The notes below the pieces were generated by a model that saw only the letters and a program-made list of their open reading frames with translations, searched no databases and was not told the DNA's origin. Below, piece by piece: positions 43,427 through 53,002 of a stretch of 64,000 nt of DNA (position 1 is its first letter; each line of letters begins with the position of its first letter). A program made the position numbers and the translations under genes. The stretch is taken from NCBI RefSeq assembly GCF_021190915.1, contig NZ_JAIOAP010000012.1, positions 170,662 to 234,661 on the forward strand. The letters are read 5' to 3'. This DNA comes from Cohnella silvisoli. GTDB taxonomy: Bacteria > Bacillota > Bacilli > Paenibacillales > Paenibacillaceae.

Positions 43427-45598
43427 ATGAAGAGGATTGCTTCCTTATGGATCTGTATGATAATCCTATTCGTCTTGACGATGCCGTCCGTTGCCTTTGC
43501 GGAAGTAATTGATAAAGATGCTTCTGGATTTACAAAAGGGGAAAAAGAGAGTCTGACTACTTTTTTCGACGATCGGGTGTTCAGGGGGGAAGGTTCCAAA
43601 CAAGATGCTTTTTTTGAAATCGGAAAAGGTCGGCAATTGTTGCCGGGCTCTTCTGTTGACCTTTACATTTCCCATTCGCCGACACTGCTTCCTGACCATT
43701 CCACTTTGACCGTGCTCATAGATGATATACCTATCGCAAGTACATCACTTGATAAATCTAATATCAAAGAAACCTTATTTAGAATCGATATAACTTCATT
43801 CGATCTTAAACCCGGGTTTCATAAAGTTTCCTTCTGGGCCAAAATGAAAGTTTCGGCCGCCGTTTGCGAAGATCCGCAAAACAGCTCTGCCTGGTTGGTG
43901 ATCCATAAAAAAAGCAAAATCAATCTCAACTATTCTCAAAGCTATTCTACGGCCAATTTCACATGGTATCCCAGCCCATTCATTGAGCGCGGCTCGCCGA
44001 ACCCGGTTCATGCCATCCTTATCGTTCCGGATAACGTCAACCAAACGGAATTCAAAGCAGCTGCCCGAATGTCACAGTTTCTAACGGCACAATCCCCTAA
44101 CAACCGACTTAATGTTCCGATCTATGCCGAATCGGATTTGACGGAGGCTATACTTCGGGATAACTCGAACATATGGATCGGACAAGCCGACCGTTGGAAA
44201 GCGAATGGACAGACCGTATTAAGAACGTTTTCCCAAACTGCACGCGACGATCTTATTGCCAAAGGGATCATTGCTGAAGTCGTTTCTCCTTGGAATGACA
44301 ATCACTCGAGTTTAGTCGTTGTCGGCAGCGGAAAACAGTTAATGAATGCCGCAGAGATTTTGACGACGGAGTCTTTATATAAACAGTTACAAAGCACCTA
44401 TTCGATTATCCCTGAAACAATTGCCAAGATCGACAATCAAACAGAGGCAAAAACAGACAAAACCTACAATATGACTCTCGAACAGTTGGGCTACGGAAAT
44501 CTGGTCACCGAAGGTGTTCTTCAAGGCGGCTCAACCTTTAACTATTCGATCCCTAACAACTGGGATCTGACGAACGGAGCAAATTTACATTTGGTTTATA
44601 AGCATTCCCGGTCGATTTCATTCGGAAAATCTGTCATGACTGTTAAATTAAACGGAGTTCCCGTACAGAGCGTCAAACTTGAAGAAAAAACGAGCGTTCA
44701 CGGGGAAGTAGACGTTAAACTTGACTCTACCGTTATTGGAACAAGCAGGAATCTCTTTGTGGAACTGAGTTTCCAATTCGTTAATCCTACCGGAGGTACG
44801 GTAGAAGAAGTAACTTCAAACGCATGTTCGGCGGATACTTTATTGGGTGACTGGGCGTTCGTCGATAAATCTTCCTATTTTACTTTTACACCAGAGAAAC
44901 GAACATCTTATAATCTTGATTCATTGCCGTTTCCATTTGTATCCGGTGAACAATGGGACAAAACAACTTTTCTAATGAAAAACAGAAAAAAAGAAGAATT
45001 GAATGCAGTAATGACCCTGATCGGAAGGATGGGCACTGACATATCCGAGCAATCGGACATTCGTCTAGAAGACTATCCCGCCGGAAATTTGCAAGATGCC
45101 CTTAAGGACAGGAACGTAATATTTGTAGGTCCATCGGCTGAATTACCGCCGTTTCTGAACGGATATGAGGATAGTTACGTGAAGTTCACGTCAGGCCAAG
45201 CAATCTCTCAATCTGACAAAGTAGAAATCCTTACGGAATTGGCGCATCGCGCAGCTGTCATTCAGTTGACACGATCGCCGCTTAATCCAGACAGAAGCGT
45301 ACTTATACTGGCCGGCATTGAACGAACTAACCTATCTTTCATTAGCCGTGCTTTGGCGGATGCAGAAAAAAGCTCAGCTATTAACGGTCGTATCGTAGTC
45401 ATCGATGACCGCAACCAAATCCATTCCTTCCCCAGAACGATTGACAGCAAGAAACCGGTTCTTCCGAACATACAACCCGCTTCCGGATTCAACCGTCCGC
45501 TCCGCAATAGCGGAAATGTGTTCTTGGGGACATTTGTGATCGTGCTTTCTTTGATTGTTGTCCTGTTCATAATGGTTCGCCGTAAAAACAATGGATAG
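43427..45598 (+). CDS. BcsB-like exopolysaccharide synthase accessory protein (YdaN-like)
   Basis: A 723-residue secreted, membrane-tethered protein. The ATG at 43427 has AAAGG 10 bp upstream and starts a clear signal peptide (MKRIASLWICMIILFVLTMPSVAFA). The large extracytoplasmic part contains two carbohydrate-binding/flavodoxin-like repeats typical of BcsB, beginning FFEIGKGRQLLPGSSVDLYISHSP and NYSIPNNWDLTNGANLHLVYKHSRS. A single C-terminal membrane helix (about 694-716) ends with RRKNNG. BcsB proteins guide the growing glucan from the synthase; this one lies three genes before the synthase-like glycosyltransferase. Confidence 0.87.
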   Translation: MKRIASLWICMIILFVLTMPSVAFAEVIDKDASGFTKGEKESLTTFFDDRVFRGEGSKQDAFFEIGKGRQLLPGSSVDLYISHSPTLLPDHSTLTVLIDDIPIASTSLDKSNIKETLFRIDITSFDLKPGFHKVSFWAKMKVSAAVCEDPQNSSAWLVIHKKSKINLNYSQSYSTANFTWYPSPFIERGSPNPVHAILIVPDNVNQTEFKAAARMSQFLTAQSPNNRLNVPIYAESDLTEAILRDNSNIWIGQADRWKANGQTVLRTFSQTARDDLIAKGIIAEVVSPWNDNHSSLVVVGSGKQLMNAAEILTTESLYKQLQSTYSIIPETIAKIDNQTEAKTDKTYNMTLEQLGYGNLVTEGVLQGGSTFNYSIPNNWDLTNGANLHLVYKHSRSISFGKSVMTVKLNGVPVQSVKLEEKTSVHGEVDVKLDSTVIGTSRNLFVELSFQFVNPTGGTVEEVTSNACSADTLLGDWAFVDKSSYFTFTPEKRTSYNLDSLPFPFVSGEQWDKTTFLMKNRKKEELNAVMTLIGRMGTDISEQSDIRLEDYPAGNLQDALKDRNVIFVGPSAELPPFLNGYEDSYVKFTSGQAISQSDKVEILTELAHRAAVIQLTRSPLNPDRSVLILAGIERTNLSFISRALADAEKSSAINGRIVVIDDRNQIHSFPRTIDSKKPVLPNIQPASGFNRPLRNSGNVFLGTFVIVLSLIVVLFIMVRRKNNG

Positions 45599-45652
45599 AT
45601 ATTGATTTCCTCTCGCGGCCCACGAACAATTTAGGGAGGGTAGGTGCTAGTT

Positions 45653-45901
45653 ATGGGAACTTCGACTGGAGAAAGCAAAGAAAACCTGTCGTTCATCGGA
45701 TATCGAACAGAAAAAGTCGAGAATAAAATCAATGCCATACGTGCCCGCATTCAAATGATAGATTCGGCCTTGCGTCAGGAAGAGCAGGCAATCCTTGATC
45801 TTTACGAGCAGAAACGTCTCTTTCACGATCGATTGCTTCTACAGTTAGAGGAAACGATCGAGGAAGAACGCTCGTTGCTTGACGGAAGGGAAGCGCTATG
45901 A
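45653..45901 (+). CDS. Small coiled-coil protein of the polysaccharide operon
   Basis: An 82-residue protein that is almost entirely helical, with heptad-like leucine/isoleucine spacing between residues about 25 and 75. I know no family for it. GGGAGGG lies 12 bp before the ATG. Its stop overlaps the start of the glycosyltransferase gene (ATGA), so the two are translationally coupled, and the glycosyltransferase itself starts with a coiled coil. A complex between them is a reasonable guess. Confidence 0.72.
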   Translation: MGTSTGESKENLSFIGYRTEKVENKINAIRARIQMIDSALRQEEQAILDLYEQKRLFHDRLLLQLEETIEEERSLLDGREAL

Positions 45902-48282
45902 AGGGGCTGAAGCTTCAATTTCTCGGGATATCCCCCCGCAAAGCGTCCGCACTAATTAAACACGAAGAAATCATGCTAGAGAAAAAACGTAAAGAACTGC
46001 GGCGGCGCAGAGCAGAGCATGCCGCCAAACTACTGCGTTTGAATTGGGAAACGGAGGAAGTCAAACGCCGATTGTCCGCAGCGCAAACCCGAGTACAATA
46101 TTTACGTCGCGGAAACGTTCAGGAATGGCTTGATCATACCGCCCCTTCACATCAAAACCAGGAGGCGGCATTCGAAGCACCCGCGCAACAGACGACTTCT
46201 GTCAGTCTTCCAGAAGTTCCCATCGCACCACGTCCCAGAATGGGCGATCTGCTTATACAGAACGGCTTGATTACTAAGGAACAACTCGAACATGCATTTG
46301 CGCGGCAGCAGGACTTCGGCGGTCGTCTCGGGGATATTTTGCTTGATTTGAAATATGTCACAGCCGAGCAATTGCTGCCTTACATTAGCAATCAGCCGCA
46401 AAAAGGCCGACTCGGAGATATGCTTTTGCAATTGGGATACTTGACAAAGGAGCAATTGGAAAAGGCGCTTGCGTTTCAACGTAAAAGCGGAGGAATGCTC
46501 GGAGATGTACTCCTCTCCCTTCAATTTCTGGAGGCCGAGCAACTTTACCGCGCCATTGCTACGCAGAACAATCTCGGCCGTATCGGCAACGACATCATCT
46601 TTAACACAGAGTTGAAACTGCCTGAGCCGATTGCCCGCGAGTATGGAATCGTGGTTATTCATCAATATCCCAACCGATATCTGGTTGCCGTTAATGAACC
46701 CCTATCCGACGATAATAAAACCCTTCTTGAAGAAGTACTTAAAATGCCTATTGAGCAAGTTCTTGCAAGCAAGAGCGAAATGGAAATGTTTTGGTCAGAA
46801 GTATACGGCGATGAGATGCTTGAAGAGAGCACAACCAAACTCGCCATTGAACAGCCGCACAATTCGGCTAGCGTAACTTTTACTAAGGCACAGATTTTTT
46901 GGATTTTCGCGAGTATTATTATCTTAGCAGGCGGGCTGTTATGGGATTTATTTTGGACTTTGATTGCAGTCAATGTTATGGTTCAGTTTTTTTATTTTTC
47001 CATGACCCTCTTTAAGTTCATCATCATAATGTTCGGTTCGCGGAGCGGTGCCCAGTATCGCTTTAGTGCGGAGGAATTGAATAAATATGACGAACGGGAG
47101 TTGCCTCTATACACGATTCTTGTTCCGATGTATAAAGAAAGCGGAGTTATTCCTCATTTAATTCGAAATTTAGAGAAACTCGATTATCCCAAAGCCAAAC
47201 TCGATGTTCGACTTCTAATAGAAAAGGACGATATCGAGGCTCAGGAACTGTTAAAGAACATGAAACTCCCTCCTTACTATACTGTTCTTGTCGTCCCGGA
47301 CAGCCTGCCCAAAACGAAACCGAAGGCATGTAATTACGGGCTTATAAGAGCGAGAGGGAAATATGTCGTCATCTATGACGCAGAAGACCGTCCCGATCCA
47401 GATCAACTGAAGAAAGTCCATCTTACTTTCGAATCCTGTTCAGAAAATACGGCTTGCGTTCAGGCAAAATTGAATTATTTCAACAGCGAGCAAAATTTGC
47501 TAACCCGGTGGTTTACCCAAGAATATAGTATGTGGTTTGAGCTCCTTTTACCCGGCATCATGAAGTTAGATATACCCATCCCGCTCGGAGGCACCTCGAA
47601 TCACTTCAAAACAGATGTTTTAAAATCCCTTAATGCTTGGGACCCTTATAACGTAACGGAGGACGCCGACCTTGGAATCCGATTGTACAAGGAAGGTTAC
47701 AAAACGGCTATCGTAGATTCCAGGACTTGGGAAGAAGCAAACAGCCGCTTCGGCAATTGGATACGTCAACGTTCCCGGTGGATCAAAGGGTATATGCAAA
47801 CTTGGCTTGTCCATATGCGCAATCCGCTTCGGCTATATCGGGAATTAGGACTAAGAGGTTTTATGGGCTTTCATGTCATGGTGCTTGCAACGCCTATGCT
47901 TCCCTTACTAAACCCGCTTTTCTGGTCAATGATCATTTTGTGGTATGGATGGAAAGCAGACTGGATAAAGCAATTTTTCCCTGGATCCGTCTATTATTTG
48001 GCATCAGTCGAGTTTTATTTCGCCAACTTTCTGTTTGTATTCAGTAATGCTGCCGGCGTGTATTGGGTCATTCACGAACTCGAAAAACGCGGAGATCACT
48101 TCTTCTCTTATGGATTGGTTCGCAGTACGCTACTTACGCCATTATATTGGGTAATGATGAGCATTGCGTCTATAAAAGGCGCTTGGCAACTGATCACAAA
48201 ACCATTCTATTGGGAAAAAACATTGCATGGTCTTACAGAAGATAATCATGTTGACTCCTCTACATTTACAAAAACAGGATAA
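45898..48282 (+). CDS. Family 2 glycosyltransferase (polysaccharide synthase) with N-terminal tandem MshEN domains
   Basis: A 794-residue membrane enzyme. Residues 15-75 form a basic coiled coil. Two MshEN domains follow (about 112-168 and 169-225), each with the pattern R-x-G-x-x-L ... L-x-x-A-(L/F)-x-x-Q-x5-LG-x-x-L, known in MshE and NfrB to bind cyclic-di-GMP; a weaker third segment reaches about 310. After two membrane helices (about 332-380) comes a GT2 domain with ILVPMYKES, DAEDRPDPDQ (DxD site), TEDADLG and RQRSRWIKG (R/QxxRW-type motif), then four C-terminal helices. It looks like a cellulose-synthase-like processive enzyme directly gated by c-di-GMP; polymer identity is unknown. 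Confidence 0.87.
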   Translation: MKGLKLQFLGISPRKASALIKHEEIMLEKKRKELRRRRAEHAAKLLRLNWETEEVKRRLSAAQTRVQYLRRGNVQEWLDHTAPSHQNQEAAFEAPAQQTTSVSLPEVPIAPRPRMGDLLIQNGLITKEQLEHAFARQQDFGGRLGDILLDLKYVTAEQLLPYISNQPQKGRLGDMLLQLGYLTKEQLEKALAFQRKSGGMLGDVLLSLQFLEAEQLYRAIATQNNLGRIGNDIIFNTELKLPEPIAREYGIVVIHQYPNRYLVAVNEPLSDDNKTLLEEVLKMPIEQVLASKSEMEMFWSEVYGDEMLEESTTKLAIEQPHNSASVTFTKAQIFWIFASIIILAGGLLWDLFWTLIAVNVMVQFFYFSMTLFKFIIIMFGSRSGAQYRFSAEELNKYDERELPLYTILVPMYKESGVIPHLIRNLEKLDYPKAKLDVRLLIEKDDIEAQELLKNMKLPPYYTVLVVPDSLPKTKPKACNYGLIRARGKYVVIYDAEDRPDPDQLKKVHLTFESCSENTACVQAKLNYFNSEQNLLTRWFTQEYSMWFELLLPGIMKLDIPIPLGGTSNHFKTDVLKSLNAWDPYNVTEDADLGIRLYKEGYKTAIVDSRTWEEANSRFGNWIRQRSRWIKGYMQTWLVHMRNPLRLYRELGLRGFMGFHVMVLATPMLPLLNPLFWSMIILWYGWKADWIKQFFPGSVYYLASVEFYFANFLFVFSNAAGVYWVIHELEKRGDHFFSYGLVRSTLLTPLYWVMMSIASIKGAWQLITKPFYWEKTLHGLTEDNHVDSSTFTKTG

Positions 48283-48305
48283 AACCATTTCCGGGAGTGA
48301 TTACA

Positions 48306-49280
48306 TTGAAACCGTCGCCCGAACTGTCCATTATCATTCCCATGTATAATGAAGACAGCCATATTGAGAAATCACTTTTCACTATAGTTGAAATTGTTAG
48401 ACAAGCTATTACAAGTTTCGAAGTCATTGTTGTTGACGATGGGTCGAGGGATGGAACCTGGACGGCTTTGCAAACCCTTCTTCCTCGCATATCCGAATTG
48501 AAAGCCCTTCGGCTGAGTCGGAACTTCGGTAAGGAGCTAGCCTTGTGTGCGGGACTGGAACACGCCGTCGGCCGTGCGGTCATCGTAATGGACGGAGATT
48601 TACAACATCCTCCTAATCTTATCCCAGAGATGATCCGGTTGTGGCGAGAGGAAAAGTACGCTATTGTCGAGTGCGTCAAAGAAAGCCGCGGTAAAGAGCC
48701 CTTATTGAAAAAAATCGGGGCAACCCTATTCTACGGTACCTTAAATAGATTAACGGGATACAATCTGAAGAACGCTTCCGACTTCAAATTATTGGACGCC
48801 ATAGTCGTTCAAGCGTGGCGGGGTTTACAGGAAAGAAATACTTTCTTCAGGGGAATGACGGCTTGGGTCGGATTTCGCAAAACAACGATTCCTTTTCGTG
48901 TCATGCCCCGAGAACATGGTACCAGCCGGTGGGGTTTTATCAAATTGGCCCGTCTTGCTGTCGAATCCATCGTGTCGTTCTCCACGATTCCTCTTCGTTT
49001 GGTGAGTCTGTTGGGAATCGTTTTTTCTATCGGAGCGATTACACTAGGCATTCATACTGTTTGGAAAAAATTGTTCGGTGGAGCCGTAACCGGATTTACG
49101 ACGGTTATTCTTCTGCAGTTGATTATTGGCGGCTTGCTTATGATATCCATCGGAATCGTAGGGGAATATATTTCCGCGATTTACCATGAAGTAAAGGGAA
49201 GACCGCGCTATTTAATTTCAGAGAAGATTTCAAATAGTGAAGGTCAGTCGCAAATCGAGGTAGATTCTTATGGATTTTAG
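48306..49280 (+). CDS. Polyprenyl-phosphate glycosyltransferase (GtrB/CsbB-like, GT2)
   Basis: A 324-residue enzyme that would load a sugar onto undecaprenyl phosphate. The TTG at 48306 is chosen because GGGAG lies 8 bp upstream; the GTG three codons earlier overlaps that site. The DPM1-like catalytic domain (about 5-230) shows LSIIIPMYNEDSHIEKSL, VVDDGSRDGTW and VIVMDGDLQHPPNLIPEM (DxD), and two C-terminal membrane helices (about 235-295) are typical of GtrB/CsbB. It overlaps gtrA by 11 bp and forms a three-component set with it and the GT-C gene. Confidence 0.9.
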   Translation: MKPSPELSIIIPMYNEDSHIEKSLFTIVEIVRQAITSFEVIVVDDGSRDGTWTALQTLLPRISELKALRLSRNFGKELALCAGLEHAVGRAVIVMDGDLQHPPNLIPEMIRLWREEKYAIVECVKESRGKEPLLKKIGATLFYGTLNRLTGYNLKNASDFKLLDAIVVQAWRGLQERNTFFRGMTAWVGFRKTTIPFRVMPREHGTSRWGFIKLARLAVESIVSFSTIPLRLVSLLGIVFSIGAITLGIHTVWKKLFGGAVTGFTTVILLQLIIGGLLMISIGIVGEYISAIYHEVKGRPRYLISEKISNSEGQSQIEVDSYGF

Positions 49281-49692
49281 ACGGTTACTGCGCTCCTCCT
49301 TTATCAGATATGGGATGGTTGGCGGTCTGGGCACTTTATTGCATTTCGGAATCCTTATCTTGCTGGTGGAATCTATAAAAATGACAGCCGTTGTTTCATC
49401 GGTTATCGGGTTTATCATCGTGTTGGCAGTATCTTACTATTTGAACCGATATTGGACATTCTCAACCCGTATCATGGAATCACATTGGAGAAATTTCATG
49501 AAGTATTGCGTAGTTTCCCTCTTTGGTTTATTGCTGAATACAGCCATCATGTATGTTACTGTCGAACTTTGGCATATTCGTTATCTGATCGGTCAAGCAA
49601 TCGTTATTTTAGTTGTACCCGCAAGCAACTACTTATTGAACCGATCTTGGACTTTCACGCCTCAACAAACAACTACCAGAACCTACGATTAA
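49270..49692 (+). CDS. GtrA family flippase-like membrane protein
   Basis: A 140-residue protein with four membrane helices. FIRYGMVGGLGTLLHFGI, YYLNRYWTF and NYLLNRSWTF are the repeated GtrA signatures. GtrA proteins are thought to flip undecaprenyl-phosphate-sugar across the membrane for an outward-facing transferase. Overlaps the upstream GtrB-like gene and lies 17 bp before the GT-C gene. Confidence 0.9.
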   Translation: MDFRRLLRSSFIRYGMVGGLGTLLHFGILILLVESIKMTAVVSSVIGFIIVLAVSYYLNRYWTFSTRIMESHWRNFMKYCVVSLFGLLLNTAIMYVTVELWHIRYLIGQAIVILVVPASNYLLNRSWTFTPQQTTTRTYD

Positions 49693-49709
49693 GGAGACTG
49701 ACGTGCAGC

Positions 49710-51275
49710 ATGTGGAAGAAACAAAACAGGTTGCCGTGGGCCCTTTTCTTTTTCTTCTTTATTTCGGAATTTTCGCTTGGCTACTATATCAGCCATGTCA
49801 TCGGATATTTGCATTCCGATGCAATCAGCCGGGTAGCCAACGCATTTTATGTTCTCTATAGCAGAGACCCTCATTTGGGTGCTATAGGTTTTATTTGGAA
49901 TCCGCTTCCAAGCCTTCTCGAGCTCATTCCTCTGCTTTTTTATCCATTGTATCCTCCCTTAGCATCCTCTGCTTTGGCGGGGATTTTGTTGACGAGCATG
50001 TTTGCTGGATTAACGGCCATTCATCTCTACCGGGCCGGGCAAAAATTTAAGCTTTCCATCCCCATGAGTGTTACGGTTACCTTGCTGTATGGATTAAATC
50101 CGTTTATTTTCCTGTTTGGAGCTAACGGTCTGAGCGATGTGCCGTATATGTATTTTCTTATGATGTCGATTACAGAATTTTGCTTCTGGATGAAAGACAG
50201 AAAAATCAGCAGCTTGTTAGTCTCGGGGTTTACATTATCTCTAGCTTTTTGGACCCGCTATGAGGCTGTACCTTTCGGTTTCTCGATTGCATTGTCGATC
50301 GTTATCGTTGTATTTCTTTGGCAGAGAGACAATTCGTATACGACAAAAGAAAAATGGTACAAGGTCGAAGCTACCTCAATCCTCGTTCTGCTTCCTGTCG
50401 TGTTTTCAGGATTTATGTGGCTGTTTTTTAACTACTCTATAATGGGAAACCCGCTTTACTTCCTTAATTCGGAATATTCCAATGATGCCGCAGCTGTCGT
50501 CCTGCGCAACGATGCGGAATTCCAGAAAATTTTCAAAAATCCTTGGACGATTTTGCAGTTGGTTATAAAAAAGACGTTTTGGTATTCGATCCCGCTGTTC
50601 AGTATACTAATTGTCCGCATAATAACAGGCAGGCTATTCAAATGGGATATCGCAGTTCTTCTATTGTTGTTTTGTGCGGTTCCCGGCCTTCAATATTTGC
50701 TATTGCTCAGACAAACCTCCTTCGGATGGTTTCGCTACTTTATGTACGTACTCCCAGTCGTTGTCGCATGGATTCCTTATGAGTTGGGTATGATTGAGAA
50801 GCGCATGCGGCGCATCTCATTCGCCATCATTTCTTGCGGACTGTTCGTAACTGCATGCATGCTTAGCTATGCGTTAACAAATCCAAATATCGCCCCCGAC
50901 GAGCATTCCTTTCTTACAATTAAAAAAGGGAATGAGAGTTATCAGCGGCAACTGATAGAGAAAGATGCCGCTAAGTGGATGGACGATAATATTACGGGTA
51001 CAATCTTAACGGATTCCGCATCCGCATTTACAATTTTGGTTAATAGTCGCGTTCCCAAGAAGTATCTCATTACAAGCGATTTAGATTTTCGTGCCTCCGT
51101 CGATAAACCTTTAGAGCACAACGTCGATTACATTCTGATTCCCAAACCGCTGAACAATGTTCAAAGTACTATTAATATGAGTTATCCCGACATGTATGAA
51201 AACGGCGATGCTTGGGTTAAACTGGAACGCGATTTCGGAGGATTGTGGAGGCTCTACAAGGTAATTCAGGACTGA
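49710..51275 (+). CDS. GT-C fold membrane glycosyltransferase (ArnT/GT39-like)
   Basis: A 521-residue protein with about ten to twelve membrane segments and a 100-residue C-terminal extracytoplasmic part. The first loop after helix 1 carries HSDAISRVANAFYVLYSRDPHLGAIGFIWNPLPSLL, the acidic-loop arrangement of GT-C enzymes (ArnT/PMT). The ATG at 49710 follows AAGGAG by 13 bp; the frame extends 86 codons up inside gtrA but that part overlaps a real gene. It is likely the transferase that uses the lipid-linked sugar made by the two preceding gene products to decorate a wall or exopolymer. Confidence 0.82.
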   Translation: MWKKQNRLPWALFFFFFISEFSLGYYISHVIGYLHSDAISRVANAFYVLYSRDPHLGAIGFIWNPLPSLLELIPLLFYPLYPPLASSALAGILLTSMFAGLTAIHLYRAGQKFKLSIPMSVTVTLLYGLNPFIFLFGANGLSDVPYMYFLMMSITEFCFWMKDRKISSLLVSGFTLSLAFWTRYEAVPFGFSIALSIVIVVFLWQRDNSYTTKEKWYKVEATSILVLLPVVFSGFMWLFFNYSIMGNPLYFLNSEYSNDAAAVVLRNDAEFQKIFKNPWTILQLVIKKTFWYSIPLFSILIVRIITGRLFKWDIAVLLLLFCAVPGLQYLLLLRQTSFGWFRYFMYVLPVVVAWIPYELGMIEKRMRRISFAIISCGLFVTACMLSYALTNPNIAPDEHSFLTIKKGNESYQRQLIEKDAAKWMDDNITGTILTDSASAFTILVNSRVPKKYLITSDLDFRASVDKPLEHNVDYILIPKPLNNVQSTINMSYPDMYENGDAWVKLERDFGGLWRLYKVIQD

Positions 51276-51316
51276 AAACTGAAATAATCTTGGAACAAAA
51301 AATTTAACGATATAAA

Positions 51317-51355
51317 AAGAGAGCCCTAAGGCTTCCCTAAGGCTCTCTTTTTTTC
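51317..51355 (+). terminator. Terminator of the polysaccharide operon
   Basis: AAAAGAGAGCC and GGCTCTCTTTT form an 11-bp stem with a 15-base loop containing two copies of CTAAGG, then further Ts. It is 42 bp past the GT-C stop and could also serve the minus-strand ppsR remnant. Confidence 0.87.
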
Positions 51356-51379
51356 ATTATTCCACTCAATCCGTTTCTC

Positions 51380-52182
51380 TCATCCCTGAAACCGCTCCAA
51401 AATCAAACTAGCCGTTTCCTCCACCGCTTTGTTCGAGACGTCGATGACGATGCAGCCGATCTTCTCCATCACTTGCCGGGCGTGCTCCAGCTCTCTCATA
51501 ATCCGTTCAGAGGTCGCATAGGGCGCCGTGTCCGGCAGTCCTAGAGCTTTCAGCCTCTCCTTGCGGATGGCGTTCAAGGAATCGGGATTAATTGTTAATC
51601 CGATGACCTTGCGCGGTGAAGCAATGTACAGCTCCTTCGGAGGTACAAGCTCCGGTACGAGCGGAACGTTGGCGACCTTACCTTGTGCGCGAGCACCATG
51701 GAGAGCGGAGTTTTGGACGTTCGCGAGACGCCGACGAGAATAATGTCCGCTTTGAGAATGCCGGTGACGTCTCGGGCGTCGTCGTACTTAACCGCGAATT
51801 CTACCGCTTCTACTTTGTGGAAATAATCGGCGTTCAGCGCGTGATTCAAGCTGGGCTCGTGGCGGGATTCCCTGCCGAGCGTGCGCTCCAAATTATCGAT
51901 TAACGGGCCGAGCAGATCGATGGCCGTCATGTTGATTTTACTTGCCTGTTCGACCATATATTCGCGCAGGAAAGGAATAACCAATGTGTAAAGAACGATG
52001 CTGTTCTCGGCGTGAGCAGCGCTTAGAATCGCATCTATGCCCTCCCGCGTCTGTATGAAAGCCGCCCGACGAATGTGCACGGATAGCGGATGGAACTGAG
52101 CCGCGGCGGCACGCACCGCAAGCTCGCCCGTGTCTCCCGCTGAGTCGGAAACCACATACTTGAAGCTGGAAGGGAATTGCAC
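51380..52182 (-). pseudogene. ppsR: Frameshifted PEP synthase/PPDK regulatory protein (PpsR, YqfL, DUF299)
   Basis: Two frames together give most of a DUF299 kinase/pyrophosphorylase. The first part (52182 to about 51680) runs from VVSDSAGDTGELAVRAAAAQF to the P-loop-like GVSRTSKTPLSM and LAHK. The second (about 51680 to 51380) continues with NVPLVPELVPPKELYIASP and ends KAVEETASLILERFQG. At about 51676-51685 roughly four bases seem missing compared with the expected HKGYKVANVP. The start is a GTG without a ribosome site and sequence before it does not look like the family, so the 5' end is also damaged. A sequencing error could explain the frameshift alone. Confidence 0.8.
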
Positions 52183-52719
52183 CGGGCACAGGGCCTACAC
52201 CATTATGAAAATAAACTAGTCTAGCCGCTGCTTTTGCTGCAAGGTCACCATAAGATTCATCATGATTTTCCACAATAGGTATGTGAACTCTCTAAGATCA
52301 AGCCTCTCGGGATTGGCGCAGATGAATCGACATTGTTCCGCTTGCGGACGACATTTCTATTAGGCTTCCTTACCTCACTTTCGATTTGCTTTCATTTAGA
52401 ACCTGTGCAGTTAACCAGTCGTTACCACTCAGACCGTGCACCAATGAATCGGACACGTGCATGGCAATGCGGCTAACTATCAAGAGGTGTCCGCTCCTTC
52501 GCCAATTCGAACAGTTGTGCTCAGTATCACTCAGTTCTTGAAGCTCGTGGACGAGAGAATACGGGCATTATTAAAGAGAAAGGATTAACTGACCGATTAG
52601 GTAAACATCCGTTATTGCTACATCCGCTTAGAACATGCTGATCGGAATATTTCGACTGAGATGTTAGAAAAAAATTATTAAGGCTTAGGACGTTGTTCCC
52701 CTTGAAGTTTTTCAGTTCC

Positions 52720-52873
52720 ATGAGTTGGACTTTGTAGGCAAGTCAGCGGATATGAAGCCTCGTATGAAGCTGTTAACTCACTGCTTGTTGAGAGATCAGC
52801 AGACAAAATATCGAATGTCCTTCGAGTAGCCAAGGAAATTCTAGAGGCAATAGACGTGGTTAAAGAAAAATAG
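52720..52873 (+). pseudogene. 3' remnant of an unidentified gene
   Basis: An open frame of about 50 codons ends with TAG at 52871-52873 and encodes a helical tail ending NVLRVAKEILEAIDVVKEK. A good terminator follows 12 bp later, as for a genuine gene end, but an upstream stop and lack of any start or ribosome site show the 5' part is gone. Family not recognised. Confidence 0.4.
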
Positions 52874-52884
52874 TTCTACATTAG

Positions 52885-52908
52885 AATCACCTTTTCGGGT
52901 GATTTTTT
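52885..52908 (+). terminator. Terminator following the gene remnant
   Basis: AATCACC and GGGTGATT form a stem with a TTTTC loop, followed by TTTT; an outer CTACA/TGTAG pair may extend it. Confidence 0.7.
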
Positions 52909-53002
52909 CATTGTAGAATACCACTTCTGCAACCAATTACCTTTAACCCGAACCTTGTGGAAACAAACGGCTTTCCCGCTGCTGATTCGTGAGACGCAGG
53001 GC

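Noticed and set aside
41478..51275. Calling the operon a cellulose synthase (bcs) operon
   Set aside because: There is a BcsB-like and a GT2 protein, but no PilZ domain, BcsZ or BcsC, and the nucleotidyltransferase points to another sugar; polymer left unspecified.
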